NCBI RefSeq assembly: GCF_011378855.1
Contig: NZ_WTLB01000013.1
Location: 1 to 64,000, forward strand
From: Pseudoalteromonas sp. Z1A8
GTDB lineage: Bacteria; Pseudomonadota; Gammaproteobacteria; Enterobacterales; Alteromonadaceae
DNA length: 64,000 nt
Direction: 5' to 3'
In this document: in pieces, positions 7,221 to 16,520 of the stretch
How positions within the stretch are numbered: position 1 is the first letter of the stretch
Layout of the letters: each line of letters starts with the position of its first letter
The notes under the pieces: model-generated
Told to the model about the DNA's origin: nothing
What the model saw: the letters and a program-made list of their open reading frames with translations, nothing else
The model's database searches: none
Translations under genes and position numbers: made by a program

Positions 7221-9866
7221 ATGAGTGAACAATATACCGCCTTGCGAGGTAATGTAAATTTACTAGGGCAACTACTAGGACAAACAATTAAGGATGCCCA
7301 AGGCCAAGCGATTTTAGATAAAGTTGAAGAAATTCGTGCTTTATCAAAGTCATCTCGCAGTGGTAATGAAGACGACAGACAAGCGCTAATAGATATACTC
7401 CACGCGCTTAGTGATGAAGAGCTTTTACCGGTTGCCCGTTCATTTAATCATTTTTTAAACCTTGCTAATGTAGCAGAGCAATTTCATACCGTTTCGCGTT
7501 TTAACGACGTTGGCCTTGGTCAACAAAACCCTCTCACTCAAACATTAAAAACGTTAGCTACAAAAGCAGAACAAGGCCAGTTAGACAGTAATCATTTGGC
7601 CGAAACACTCTCAAAACTCCACATAAACTTAGTACTGACCGCTCACCCAACCGAGGTTACGCGCCGTACTATTATTAACAAACACGTTGAACTAAGTGAT
7701 TGCTTAGCGTCATTAGAGCGAAAAGATAACTTAGTGCAAGAGCGAGACAATATTTTAAATCGTATTGAACAGCTGATTAGCCAAGCTTGGCATACCGACG
7801 ATATTCGTCGCTCTCGCCCAACGCCAGTTGATGAAGCCAAATGGGGCTATGCAGTAATAGAAAATAGCCTGTGGCATGCGGTTCCGCGCTTTTTACGTGA
7901 ATTTTCAGCGAATGTTAAAGACCAGTTGAGCTTAGAGTTACCAATAGATTACAGCCCAATTGAGTTTACATCGTGGATGGGTGGAGACCGTGATGGTAAT
8001 CCGTTTGTAACATCGCAGGTAACAAAAGAAGTGCTTGATCATGGTCGTTGGATGGCACTTAACTTATACATTCAAGACTTAAAAACGTTGTGCGCTGAAC
8101 TCTCTATGTCAGATGCCAGTGATGAGCTTGTTGAGCTTGCAGGGCAGGAATTTGAACCATATAGAGCAGTAATCAAAAAGCTTAAAAATCAGGTTGCAGA
8201 AACAGTGGCGCACTTAGGTGCTAAAATTAAAAATAAGCGCAGCGATTCACAAGATTTAATTACTAATATTAATCAGCTTAAGCACCCAGTTGAAGTGTGC
8301 TATCGCTCGTTATTAAAGTGTAATATGAAAGTAGTTGCGGATGGCTTATTACTTGATTTACTGCACCGTATAAATAGCTTTGGTTTGCGTTTAGCCAAAC
8401 TTGATGTGCGCCAAGATTCATCTCGCCACGGCGATGTGTTTTCAGAACTGACTCGTTATTTAGGTTTAGGCGACTACAACCAATGGCAAGAGCAAGACAA
8501 ACAAGCATTTTTACTTGCAGAGCTTAACTCACGCAGACCGCTTATTCCAAAACATTGGCAACCAAGCCCAGATGTACAAGAAGTACTTGATACCTTTGAT
8601 GTAATTGCCAAGCAAGACGAAGAAACATTTGGTTTGTATATTATTTCGATGGCACGAACAGCTTCTGATATTTTAGCAGTGCAATTGCTGCTAAAAGAAA
8701 GCGGCTGTAGCTTTGATTTACCAGTAGCGCCGTTGTTTGAAACACTCGACGATTTAAATGCAGGCAGTGATGTAATTACTACATTGCTTGATAATGTTTG
8801 GTATCGCGGGCACATTAAAAACACGCAAAATGTGATGATTGGTTACTCTGATTCTGCCAAAGATGCCGGCATGATGGCAGCAGGTTGGGCGCAGTACGAA
8901 GCAATGGATAAACTAGTACAGCTTGCTGATGCACGCGGTATTGAGCTTATTTTATTCCACGGACGTGGTGGTACAGTAGGGCGTGGTGGTGCACCTGCGG
9001 CGCAAGCGCTTCACTCACAACCGCCTGGTTCATTAAAAGGGGGTTTGCGTGTAACAGAGCAAGGCGAGATGATTCGCTTTAAATTTGGTTTACCGGATGT
9101 AGCACTGCAAAGCTTAAATATTTACGCAGGCGCAGTTCTGCAAAGTAACTTACTACCGCCGCCGGAGCCAAAGCCAGAATGGCGCGAGGTAATGAAGCTA
9201 ATAAGTGAGGAGTCGTGTGAACACTACCGTAACGTAGTTCGCCACGATGAAAACTTTGTGCCTTACTTTAGAATGGCAACACCTGAACTTGAGCTATCTA
9301 AATTACCGCTAGGTTCACGCCCTGCAAAACGTAATCCTAATGGCGGCGTTGAAAGCCTGCGTGCTATTCCGTGGATTTTTGCGTGGAGTCAAAACCGTTT
9401 AATGCTTCCGGCATGGTTAGGTGCGTTAACTGGTTTAAAAGCAGCGCTTGATAAATACGGCGCGGAAACACTCAACGAAATGAGCTTACAGTGGCCGTTC
9501 TTCAGATCGCGCTTAGAAATGCTAGAAATGGTATTTAGTAAAGCCGATTGTTGGTTGAGTGAGCATTACGATAATGCGCTGGTGGAAGATATGTACAAAC
9601 CATTGGGTGTAACGCTTCGTAAAGAGCTACAAGAAGCGATTAGCCTAGTACAGTCACTTAGCCCACAAAAAAGCTTACTGGCTGAACAGCCATGGATTAA
9701 GGAATCGATTAACTTACGTAACCCGTACACCGATCCACTTAATTTATTACAAGTTGAGCTACTTCGCCGAGCACGTTCAAGTGAAAAAGGCAGTGAAGGC
9801 GATATTGATAATGCATTAATGATCACGATGACAGGTATTGCGGCAGGTATGCGTAATACCGGTTAA
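7221..9866 (+). CDS. ppc: Phosphoenolpyruvate carboxylase
   Basis: Carboxylates phosphoenolpyruvate with bicarbonate to oxaloacetate, replenishing the TCA cycle. The protein is 881 residues, the usual bacterial length. The catalytic histidine sits in [13 protein letters not shown] (H142), and the second signature, the glycine-rich loop [12 protein letters not shown], is near residue 580. [19 protein letters not shown] and the C-terminal end MRNTG are also typical. AGGAG lies eight bases before the ATG. The gene is monocistronic, with a strong terminator at 9925-9955. The cytoplasmic enzyme is normally a tetramer under allosteric control; the C-terminal effector region appears intact. Confidence 0.98.
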   Translation: MSEQYTALRGNVNLLGQLLGQTIKDAQGQAILDKVEEIRALSKSSRSGNEDDRQALIDILHALSDEELLPVARSFNHFLNLANVAEQFHTVSRFNDVGLGQQNPLTQTLKTLATKAEQGQLDSNHLAETLSKLHINLVLTAHPTEVTRRTIINKHVELSDCLASLERKDNLVQERDNILNRIEQLISQAWHTDDIRRSRPTPVDEAKWGYAVIENSLWHAVPRFLREFSANVKDQLSLELPIDYSPIEFTSWMGGDRDGNPFVTSQVTKEVLDHGRWMALNLYIQDLKTLCAELSMSDASDELVELAGQEFEPYRAVIKKLKNQVAETVAHLGAKIKNKRSDSQDLITNINQLKHPVEVCYRSLLKCNMKVVADGLLLDLLHRINSFGLRLAKLDVRQDSSRHGDVFSELTRYLGLGDYNQWQEQDKQAFLLAELNSRRPLIPKHWQPSPDVQEVLDTFDVIAKQDEETFGLYIISMARTASDILAVQLLLKESGCSFDLPVAPLFETLDDLNAGSDVITTLLDNVWYRGHIKNTQNVMIGYSDSAKDAGMMAAGWAQYEAMDKLVQLADARGIELILFHGRGGTVGRGGAPAAQALHSQPPGSLKGGLRVTEQGEMIRFKFGLPDVALQSLNIYAGAVLQSNLLPPPEPKPEWREVMKLISEESCEHYRNVVRHDENFVPYFRMATPELELSKLPLGSRPAKRNPNGGVESLRAIPWIFAWSQNRLMLPAWLGALTGLKAALDKYGAETLNEMSLQWPFFRSRLEMLEMVFSKADCWLSEHYDNALVEDMYKPLGVTLRKELQEAISLVQSLSPQKSLLAEQPWIKESINLRNPYTDPLNLLQVELLRRARSSEKGSEGDIDNALMITMTGIAAGMRNTG

Positions 9867-9870
9867 CATG

Positions 9871-9920
9871 TTATTTTGTTAGGTATACCAATTAATTATT
9901 TTGTTGGGTATATCAGTTAA
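9871..9920 (+). repeat. Adjacent 25-bp tandem duplication after ppc
   Basis: Positions 9871-9895 and 9896-9920 are two copies with no gap. They differ at three positions, all transitions (A/G, C/T, A/G). The repeat lies between the ppc stop codon and its terminator. Confidence 0.85.
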
Positions 9921-9924
9921 AATT

Positions 9925-9955
9925 AAAGGGAGCACGCGATGTGCTCCCTTTTTTT
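9925..9955 (+). terminator. Rho-independent terminator of ppc
   Basis: AAAGGGAGCAC pairs perfectly with GTGCTCCCTTT around the loop GCGAT, and a T-run follows. Confidence 0.92.
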
Positions 9956-10026
9956 ACGTTAAATAGGCTGGTATTTAACGCCCTAACCTTTTAAACTACG
10001 TAGCCATTGAATAATTAAAAAATGTT

Positions 10027-10953
10027 ATGGCTTCAGCAACTTTTACTGTACAGCAAGATACAGCACTTACAAATTCGCACATCACATTAAACGTAGCGCA
10101 AACTCAAGCATTACGTAGTCAATTAAAAAACCAACGTGGCATATTAAATTCCAATAATATTAAACAGCTATGCTCACAATTCAACGTATCTGATGATTCA
10201 TTATTACAAGGTTTAGTGCCTTTAGCTTCTGAGTATGCCGTTGCACCGGTATCAGATTTTCATGTTGGTGCAATTGTTAAAGCACTTGATGAAAACGGTG
10301 AGATAAACTTTTACTTTGGTGCAAATGTAGAGTTTGATCATCAGGCTCTTAGCCTTGTGGTGCATGCAGAGCAGTCGGCAATTAATAATGCATGGCTAAA
10401 CGGCGCTAAAAAAATAGTTAAAATAGCGATTAGCGATGCACCGTGTGGGTATTGTCGCCAGTTTATGAACGAACTCGCTGATGCTAAAGAGTTTGATATT
10501 TTATTGCCAGAGCAACACTTTAAATTAGCAGAGTTACTGCCTCATTCGTTCGGGCCGACTGATTTAGGCAACGCGTTTAGCTTGTTTAATCCAGAGCCTC
10601 ACCAGCAAGTATTTGCAAATACTCAACTAGATGAAAAGCTAGCAAGTACAGCATTAAACGCATACGTACCCTATAGTAAAAACTTTAGTGCAGTAAAAAT
10701 TAGTACATTTGAAAATGGTGATTTTTACGGAAGTTACGCAGAAAACGCAGCGTACAGCCCAAGCTTGTCGCCACTACAAAGCGCACTTAGCCAATTATTT
10801 ATCGCAGGGCTTAGCTTTAACGAAAGTACAGTAAAATCAATTACACTTTTAGAAACCGCAGGCCATGAAAACCAAGCGGGTGTAGCACGTGCTGTACTTG
10901 CAAGTTTTAATAATCTACCGGCAATAGAAGTAATTAGTGCACAGCTAAAATAA
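10027..10953 (+). CDS. cdd: Cytidine deaminase (two-domain form)
   Basis: Deaminates cytidine and deoxycytidine to uridine and deoxyuridine in pyrimidine salvage. The 308-residue length matches the long dimeric E. coli-type enzyme, with a catalytic N-terminal domain and a degenerate C-terminal one. Zinc and catalytic residues are H113 and E115 ([10 protein letters not shown]) and C140 and C143 (PCGYCRQF). The [10 protein letters not shown] stretch before them is the nucleoside-binding strand. It is convergent with udp, whose product acts on the uridine made here. A terminator follows at 10966-10995. Confidence 0.95.
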   Translation: MASATFTVQQDTALTNSHITLNVAQTQALRSQLKNQRGILNSNNIKQLCSQFNVSDDSLLQGLVPLASEYAVAPVSDFHVGAIVKALDENGEINFYFGANVEFDHQALSLVVHAEQSAINNAWLNGAKKIVKIAISDAPCGYCRQFMNELADAKEFDILLPEQHFKLAELLPHSFGPTDLGNAFSLFNPEPHQQVFANTQLDEKLASTALNAYVPYSKNFSAVKISTFENGDFYGSYAENAAYSPSLSPLQSALSQLFIAGLSFNESTVKSITLLETAGHENQAGVARAVLASFNNLPAIEVISAQLK

Positions 10954-10965
10954 CCTTTCAAAAAC

Positions 10966-10995
10966 AATAAAGCACAGCCAGAGCTGTGCTTTATT
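10966..10995 (+). terminator. Terminator of cdd
   Basis: AATAAAGCACAGC pairs perfectly with GCTGTGCTTTATT around the loop CAGA. The T-rich 3' side follows the cdd stop codon. It may also stop read-through from udp on the other strand. Confidence 0.85.
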
Positions 10996-11138
10996 AAAAT
11001 GTGCCATTCTATCGAATTAAATAACTCACTAACTGCGTTAAAAATTATTCATATAGGACAACTATACTTCATAATTTTTGCCTTGTTACTGAGCCATTTT
11101 CTTATCGTTATAATAGCCCATTAATAATAGGATCTGTA

Positions 11139-11894
11139 TTAATCAAGCAATACTTTAGCCGCTTCTAATACTACCGCTACAGATTTACGCTCAATTTCAC
11201 CATGGTCAACATTTGGTATTTCTTGGCGAGTACGATTAACAAGTACGCCGGCAACACATGCTGCTTGTAAACCAAGGGCTGCACACATAGTAAATAATGT
11301 TGCTGATTCCATTTCGTAATTCATCACGCCCAGTTTTTGCCACTCTTCACAGCTACCTTGTAGTGATTTAGGAACGTAACCAGAATGCGTATCGTAACGC
11401 TCTTGTCCCGGGTAGAATGTATCGCTTGATGCAGTAATACCAATATGGAAATCGATATTTAAGTTTTTACATGCTTGTACCATAGCTTGTGTTGCATAAA
11501 AGTCAGACACAGCAGGGTAGCTAAGAGGGGCAAAATGTTGGCTAGCACCGTCTAAACGTACAGACGCTTGGCTAATTAAAATTTCGCCTTCATTAATATG
11601 TGGTTGAATCGCACCGGTTGTACCAATACGTAAAAACTTACGCACGCCAAGTTGTGCTAATTCTTCTACTGCAATCGACGTAGATGGACCACCAATACCC
11701 GTAGAACAAATAACCACTGAGTGGCCGTTTAATTGACCTAAGTAAACATGAAATTCGCGAGTTTGAGCTAGGCAGGTTGGGTTGTCTAGGAATTGAGAAA
11801 TACGTTTTGCACGATCAGGATCGCCCGGTACAATCGCAAGTTTTGCACCTTTAAGATCGTCAATACATAGTCCTAAGTGAAATACCTTTTCCAT
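11139..11894 (-). CDS. udp: Uridine phosphorylase
   Basis: Splits uridine with phosphate into uracil and ribose 1-phosphate. The 251-residue length and the opening [26 protein letters not shown] match the NP-I nucleoside phosphorylase family. The phosphate and base motifs are visible as [22 protein letters not shown] and [11 protein letters not shown], and the ribose-site glutamate segment as [14 protein letters not shown]. It lies next to cdd in convergent orientation, forming a small cytidine-to-uracil salvage pair. A 463-base intergenic region separates it from the divergent arginase-family gene. Confidence 0.95.
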   Translation of the reverse strand: MEKVFHLGLCIDDLKGAKLAIVPGDPDRAKRISQFLDNPTCLAQTREFHVYLGQLNGHSVVICSTGIGGPSTSIAVEELAQLGVRKFLRIGTTGAIQPHINEGEILISQASVRLDGASQHFAPLSYPAVSDFYATQAMVQACKNLNIDFHIGITASSDTFYPGQERYDTHSGYVPKSLQGSCEEWQKLGVMNYEMESATLFTMCAALGLQAACVAGVLVNRTRQEIPNVDHGEIERKSVAVVLEAAKVLLD

Positions 11895-12357
11895 AACTAA
11901 GCCTTTTATAATAATTTGTTGTCAATCTAGCATCATTACTAGAAACGTATATTAAGTACAGGACGATTGTCCGATTTATCTTAACTCCTCCAATTAAACC
12001 TTAATAATTTTAAGTACTAATTTGATTTATTCACCAACTATGAATATTCAATCAAGCACTTATATTCGCAGCTCCGTTACAGTGTTGACTTGTTCAAGCA
12101 GACATAATAAGTATCACTCAAGCGCGTAACTACAATTTAAAAGTTGATTGCCGAATCATTAAAATATCATTTAAATTCATTTGCTTATGGCTTTTTGATT
12201 GCATGAAAGTAAACGTATTTATTTACATTAGGCACTCACTTATTTAGAAAAACGAAATTTATTTGAAGTTTAGGCATTTTTAGTAATTTTGCATAACTAA
12301 TCAAAAGTAATCGAAACTAATTAGCTGCGTACAGAACAAAAACCGAAGGAGTTTACT
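11895..12357. promoter_or_regulatory. Divergent control region between udp and the arginase-family gene
   Basis: There is no gene in these 463 bases. The stretch is AT-rich and must hold both promoters. Weak dyads are visible: GGAC/GTCC around 11961-11972, and GTAAA/TTTAC with an 8-base spacer at 12209-12226. The second is spaced differently from a TyrR box and I assign no regulator. No CRP-like TGTGA-N6-TCACA site was found. A clear AAGGAG ribosome site ends the region before the ATG at 12358. Confidence 0.5.
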
Positions 12358-13467
12358 ATGAGCACACAATTTGAAGCATTTAAAAACAAAGTTGAACACT
12401 ATTTATGTTCACCAGGCGATGGTGTATTTACAGTAAACACCGCTAAAGAGCGCAAAGCCGCACTACGTAATAAGCTTTATGGGCAAACCGAAAACGTAGA
12501 TTCACTTTGGCGCGACTCTTTAAATGAGCTACCAAATTCTCCGCATAAAGCCGTTATGTTAGGTATTAGCTCAGACTGTGGCGGTGGTATTTTACGCGGC
12601 GCAAATTGGGGGCCGTTATTTGTGCGCTCAGCGTTAATTGATCAGCAGCCGCAGTGTCATTCGTTTGATTTAGGCGATGTACGTGTAATCCCACATTTAC
12701 TTCACGATAAATACTTAAATGATGCAACTATTTCTAATTGCCAAAAAGCGTTATACGGTAATGAAGATAACGATTATTACGTAAGTCCGTTATCAATCAC
12801 AGAAGATGTGTGCGACAGCTTTTACGCAACATTTAAAGATAAAGGCATATTTGGTATTGGTGGCGATCACTCAATTAGTTACCCACTTACTAAAGCGTAC
12901 TTAAAAGCAAAGCGTGAGCAAGGTAAACGCACCGCTATTATTCACTTTGACGCGCATACCGACTTACTTGTTGAGCGCTTAGGCATAGATTTATGTTTTG
13001 GCTCGTGGTGTACACATATTTTAGAATTTTTACCGGCACCGCATCATTTAATTCAGTTTGGTATACGCTCAAGTGGTAAGCCAAAAGCGCATTGGGAAAG
13101 TACCTTTGGTGTTAAGCAGCACTGGGCACATGAAATTATTGAGCGCGGTGCAGCGGCCGTTGCTGCTGATGCAATTGCACAGCTAAAAGCCGATAACGTT
13201 GATGAGGTTTACGTAAGCTTTGATATTGATGCGCTTGATGCCGAGTTTGCATCTGCCACAGGTACGCCAGAGCATAATGGTTTAACACCTCAGCATGCGC
13301 TTGATATTTTATCAGCTATTGCGGATGAGTTCCCGATTACGGGTGCTGATATGATGGAAATAGCCCCCTTTACCGACAGCTCTTTAGTGGGTCAATCAAG
13401 CTCTGAAACAACACTTAGAGAAGGCGCTAAAATTTCAGCATTTTTAATTAGTGCGATGAACAAGTAA
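12358..13467 (+). CDS. Arginase/agmatinase/formimidoylglutamase-family ureohydrolase
   Basis: A 369-residue ureohydrolase. The two-manganese ligands are all present: H171 (GGDHS), D198, H200 and D202 (HFDAHTD), and D289 and D291 (SFDIDALD, followed by the family-typical loop ATGTPEHNGL). The protein is longer than the usual 300-320 residues because of an N-terminal extension of about 60. Members hydrolyse arginine, agmatine, formimidoylglutamate or similar guanidines. No hut, speA/speB or arginine-degradation gene lies next to it, so the substrate stays open. The gene is monocistronic, with AAGGAG before the ATG and a terminator downstream. Confidence 0.85.
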   Translation: MSTQFEAFKNKVEHYLCSPGDGVFTVNTAKERKAALRNKLYGQTENVDSLWRDSLNELPNSPHKAVMLGISSDCGGGILRGANWGPLFVRSALIDQQPQCHSFDLGDVRVIPHLLHDKYLNDATISNCQKALYGNEDNDYYVSPLSITEDVCDSFYATFKDKGIFGIGGDHSISYPLTKAYLKAKREQGKRTAIIHFDAHTDLLVERLGIDLCFGSWCTHILEFLPAPHHLIQFGIRSSGKPKAHWESTFGVKQHWAHEIIERGAAAVAADAIAQLKADNVDEVYVSFDIDALDAEFASATGTPEHNGLTPQHALDILSAIADEFPITGADMMEIAPFTDSSLVGQSSSETTLREGAKISAFLISAMNK

Positions 13468-13504
13468 TACGGCCTATTAGATAAACGTTGTAATAGCGCT
13501 TATA

Positions 13505-13536
13505 GCTAGCTTTGTATACTGACAGAGCTAGCTTTT
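13505..13536 (+). terminator. Terminator of the ureohydrolase gene
   Basis: GCTAGCTTTGT pairs with ACAGAGCTAGC (one G-U pair) around a 6-base loop, followed by TTTT. Confidence 0.75.
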
Positions 13537-13745
13537 ATAGCTTTAGCCTTTATAAACACTTAACTTTCCTCCTGTTATTTATATTTTAGCGTAAATTACG
13601 CGTTTTCAATCCTCGATTAACTTTATAATATTATGAAATTTAAAGATTTATATGTATTTAATAAATATAAATTGCTGCGTTTAAAAAACCGATTATAATC
13701 CAGCTGCTTTTTGTTTAAAAAAGCGCTAACTTTTTGGAGCGTTAA

Positions 13746-15047
13746 ATGGGTGATTTAATCGGGATTAGCTTATTGATCTTGATCAGTGCGTTGTTTGCTA
13801 TGTCAGAAATAGCAATTGCAGCGTCGCGTAAAATAAAACTGCGTGTAATGGCAGATGAAGGAAATATAAAAGCAGCAGCGGTACTAAAGCTACAAGAAAA
13901 TCCAGGGGCTTTTTTTGCCATGATCCAAATAGCACTTAATGCTATAGCAATACTCGGTGGTATTGTGGGCGAGCAGGCGCTATCTCCTTATGTTGAAAGT
14001 GTGTTGGTATTGTTTTACCAAGGTGCACATTTAGAAAAAATCAGCTTTTTGTTCTCGTTTTTTACTATTACATCCTTATTTATATTGTTCGCCGATTTAA
14101 TGCCAAAGCGCTTAGCGATGATAATGCCTGAGGCCGTTGCAGTTCGTGTAGTAACCATTATGCGCTGGGTTACCTTTGCATTAACTCCGCTGGTAATGTT
14201 TTTTAATGGTGTAACTAACTTTGTACTGCGCTTATTTAAAGTGCCCGCTGAGCGAGAAGACAATGTAACAACAGAGGACATTGTTGCCATGATGGATGCA
14301 GGTGCTGCGTATGGTAGCTTGCAAAAGCAAGAGTATGAACTCATTGGCAATGTGTTTGACCTAGAAGCGCGTTTTTTATCAAGCGTAATGACGCCACGTG
14401 ACCAAATTGTATATTTTGATTTAAACGAATCTAGCCATGATATTGCCACTAAAATTATAGATCATCCTCATAATCACTTTTTAGTGGTATCAGGAAATTT
14501 AGATAAGTTGCATGGCTCTGTTGAATCTAAAGATATTTTACGACAAGTCTTAAAAGGCGAAGCCGCCAATATAAACGACGACTTGATTGATAAAGATGTT
14601 TTTTACTTACCCGAAACATTAAGCCTATCAGAAGCTTTAAATGCGTTCAAAAGTGCAGCAAAACCATTTGCGGTAGTAGTAAACGAATATGCGCTTTCAG
14701 TGGGTATTGTTACGGTTAAAGATTTAATGAAAGGGTTTATGGGTGATTTAATCACTCACCAAGGCGACGAATTAATCATAGAACGCGATAAAAACTCATG
14801 GCTTGTAGATGGACTAACGCCAATTACAGATTTAGCAAAAGTACTTGATATAGAAGAGTTTCCTGCTCAGATGCACTATGAAACAGTTGCTGGATTTTTA
14901 ATTTACAACATGAAGCGAATACCTAAACGCGCAGAGCATTTAACTTTTGCTGGCTTTAAGTTTGAAGTTGTTGATGTTGAAGGGATTAGGGTAGAGCAAT
15001 TGTTAGTTTCAAGGGTTATCACCCCGCAGACTACTATTACCCCTTAA
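13746..15047 (+). CDS. CorC/HlyC-family membrane protein (CNNM domain, CBS pair)
   Basis: A 433-residue protein with an N-terminal CNNM (DUF21) membrane domain of about four segments (residues 1-155). A CBS-domain pair (about 205-330) follows, with MTPRDQIVYFD at its start, and then a CorC/HlyC C-terminal domain (about 345-425). The family is linked to magnesium or cobalt efflux and was earlier misnamed hemolysin. The SEIAIAASRKIKLR stretch after the first segment is typical. GGAGC precedes the ATG by six bases. It is a single-gene unit with its own terminator. Ion specificity cannot be read here. Confidence 0.88.
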   Translation: MGDLIGISLLILISALFAMSEIAIAASRKIKLRVMADEGNIKAAAVLKLQENPGAFFAMIQIALNAIAILGGIVGEQALSPYVESVLVLFYQGAHLEKISFLFSFFTITSLFILFADLMPKRLAMIMPEAVAVRVVTIMRWVTFALTPLVMFFNGVTNFVLRLFKVPAEREDNVTTEDIVAMMDAGAAYGSLQKQEYELIGNVFDLEARFLSSVMTPRDQIVYFDLNESSHDIATKIIDHPHNHFLVVSGNLDKLHGSVESKDILRQVLKGEAANINDDLIDKDVFYLPETLSLSEALNAFKSAAKPFAVVVNEYALSVGIVTVKDLMKGFMGDLITHQGDELIIERDKNSWLVDGLTPITDLAKVLDIEEFPAQMHYETVAGFLIYNMKRIPKRAEHLTFAGFKFEVVDVEGIRVEQLLVSRVITPQTTITP

Positions 15048-15081
15048 AAAACTAGGTATGACGCTAGTCGTTTATATAAAT

Positions 15082-15109
15082 AGCCAAGCTATATTTGCTT
15101 GGCTTTTTT
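15082..15109 (+). terminator. Terminator of the CorC-like gene
   Basis: AGCCAAGC pairs with GCTTGGCT around a 7-base loop, followed by six T. Confidence 0.9.
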
Positions 15110-15298
15110 GTGTTTGTTAGAAGCTTTGTTCCTAAAATAAAAAATTATTTCAATATGTTAAGTCGTTTTATTTTCATACAAGTTTAATCCTGTTGTCATC
15201 TAATTAACATCAAATACGACCTAATACGTATATTGCACTGGGGAGTGTAAGTTTGTGTAAATTTCTTCTAATTAAGATTCATTTTCAGCGCGTTTTAA

Positions 15299-15322
15299 TT
15301 TAGAATGATCGTTCACTCTAAA
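15299..15322 (+). promoter_or_regulatory. Candidate TetR-family operator of the RND operon
   Basis: A 24-bp near-palindrome lies 16 bases before the adaptor ATG. Twenty of its 24 positions are symmetric. The outer arms are TTTAGA and TCTAAA and the core is GAATGATCGTTC. Its size and position suit a dimer-of-dimers TetR regulator such as the one encoded at the end of this operon. Binding is inference. Confidence 0.55.
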
Positions 15323-15338
15323 CTAAAAGGTATTTAAC

Positions 15339-16508
15339 ATGCAGCGTTCCCGCATCGCTTTATTTGTATTATCAGCCCTCGTCGGTTCTGTTGCTTTAAC
15401 TGGTTGTGACCAGGCAGCTGAGCAGTCACAAGCTTCAGCTCCTAAAGCTGTGCCAGTGGGTGTACTTACATTAAAAAGCCAAGCGCTTACTCTCAAAAAA
15501 GAACTTCCTGGTCGTATCAGTGCATTTCAAATTGCTGAAATACGCCCTCAAGTAAGTGGTATTGTGCAATCTCGTTTATTTGTAGAAGGTAAAGAGGTTA
15601 AACAAGGCCAGGCTCTGTATCAAATAGATCCTGCGACATTTGAAGCTGACTTAGCAGCAAGTGAAGCAAGCGTAGCGCGCGCACAAGCAAGCATTGCGAG
15701 TTCTAAATCAAAAGCATCGCGTTATAGTGAATTATTAAAAATTAAAGCCGTCAGTCAACAAGATTTTGACGAAGCAGACGCTGCTTACAAGCAAGTAAAT
15801 GCTGAATTATTAACGGCTAAAGCGCAGTTAAAATCGGCGCAAATTAACCTTGATTACAGCCACGTGTCTTCACCAATTAGTGGTCAAATTAGTAAATCAA
15901 GCGTAACAGTGGGTGCACTAGTCAGTGCCAATCAAAGTACTGCACTTGCTACCGTAACTCAGCTAGATCCAATTTATATTGATTTAACACAATCAAGTAA
16001 TGAGCTTACCCAACTTAAAAAAGCATTATCATCAGGTGCACTAAGCGTTGATTCTACTAGCCAAACTGACGTTGAACTTATTATGGAAGATGGCTCTATT
16101 TATCCTCATAAAGGTACATTGCAGTTCTCCGAGGTGACCGTTGATCCAAGTACTGGCTCAGTAACATTACGTGCTAAATTTTCAAATCCAGAAAAACTAT
16201 TATTGCCAGGAATGTATGCACGCGCTTCTATTGTAGAAGGTGTTAAGGCGGATGCTATTTTAGCCCCGCAACGTGGTGTTAGCCGAAACTCAAAAGGTGA
16301 ACCAACGGCAATGGTTGTGAGTAAAGAGAATACTGTTGAAAGTCGTGTTTTAAAAGTAGATAGAACGATTGGTTCTGATTGGCTTGTTACCGATGGCTTA
16401 ATGGATGGCGATAAGTTAATAGTTGAAGGCTTACAAAAAATCCGTCCTGGTGCACCAGTGAATCCTTCTGAAATTCAATCGTCTGCTAAAGCCGATCAAG
16501 CGCAATAA
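15339..16508 (+). CDS. RND efflux periplasmic adaptor lipoprotein (AcrA/MexA type)
   Basis: The membrane fusion protein of a tripartite efflux pump. The signal sequence ends in a lipobox, VALTGC, with lipidation at C23, so the protein should be anchored on the periplasmic face of the inner membrane. The lipoyl halves flank a coiled-coil hairpin (about residues 100-170), seen in ISAFQIAEIRPQVSGIVQSR and INLDYSHVSSPISGQISKS. The beta-barrel and membrane-proximal domains follow, with LLLPGMYARASIVEG. The 389-residue length is normal. It is the first gene of the adaptor-pump-outer membrane channel operon and starts 12 bases before the pump gene. Confidence 0.93.
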   Translation: MQRSRIALFVLSALVGSVALTGCDQAAEQSQASAPKAVPVGVLTLKSQALTLKKELPGRISAFQIAEIRPQVSGIVQSRLFVEGKEVKQGQALYQIDPATFEADLAASEASVARAQASIASSKSKASRYSELLKIKAVSQQDFDEADAAYKQVNAELLTAKAQLKSAQINLDYSHVSSPISGQISKSSVTVGALVSANQSTALATVTQLDPIYIDLTQSSNELTQLKKALSSGALSVDSTSQTDVELIMEDGSIYPHKGTLQFSEVTVDPSTGSVTLRAKFSNPEKLLLPGMYARASIVEGVKADAILAPQRGVSRNSKGEPTAMVVSKENTVESRVLKVDRTIGSDWLVTDGLMDGDKLIVEGLQKIRPGAPVNPSEIQSSAKADQAQ

Positions 16509-16520
16509 CGGAGAGTTTTA

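Noticed and set aside
12209-12226. GTAAA-N8-TTTAC as a TyrR box
   Set aside because: A TyrR box has six bases between these arms and the gene is not an aromatic amino acid gene; kept only as a weak dyad.
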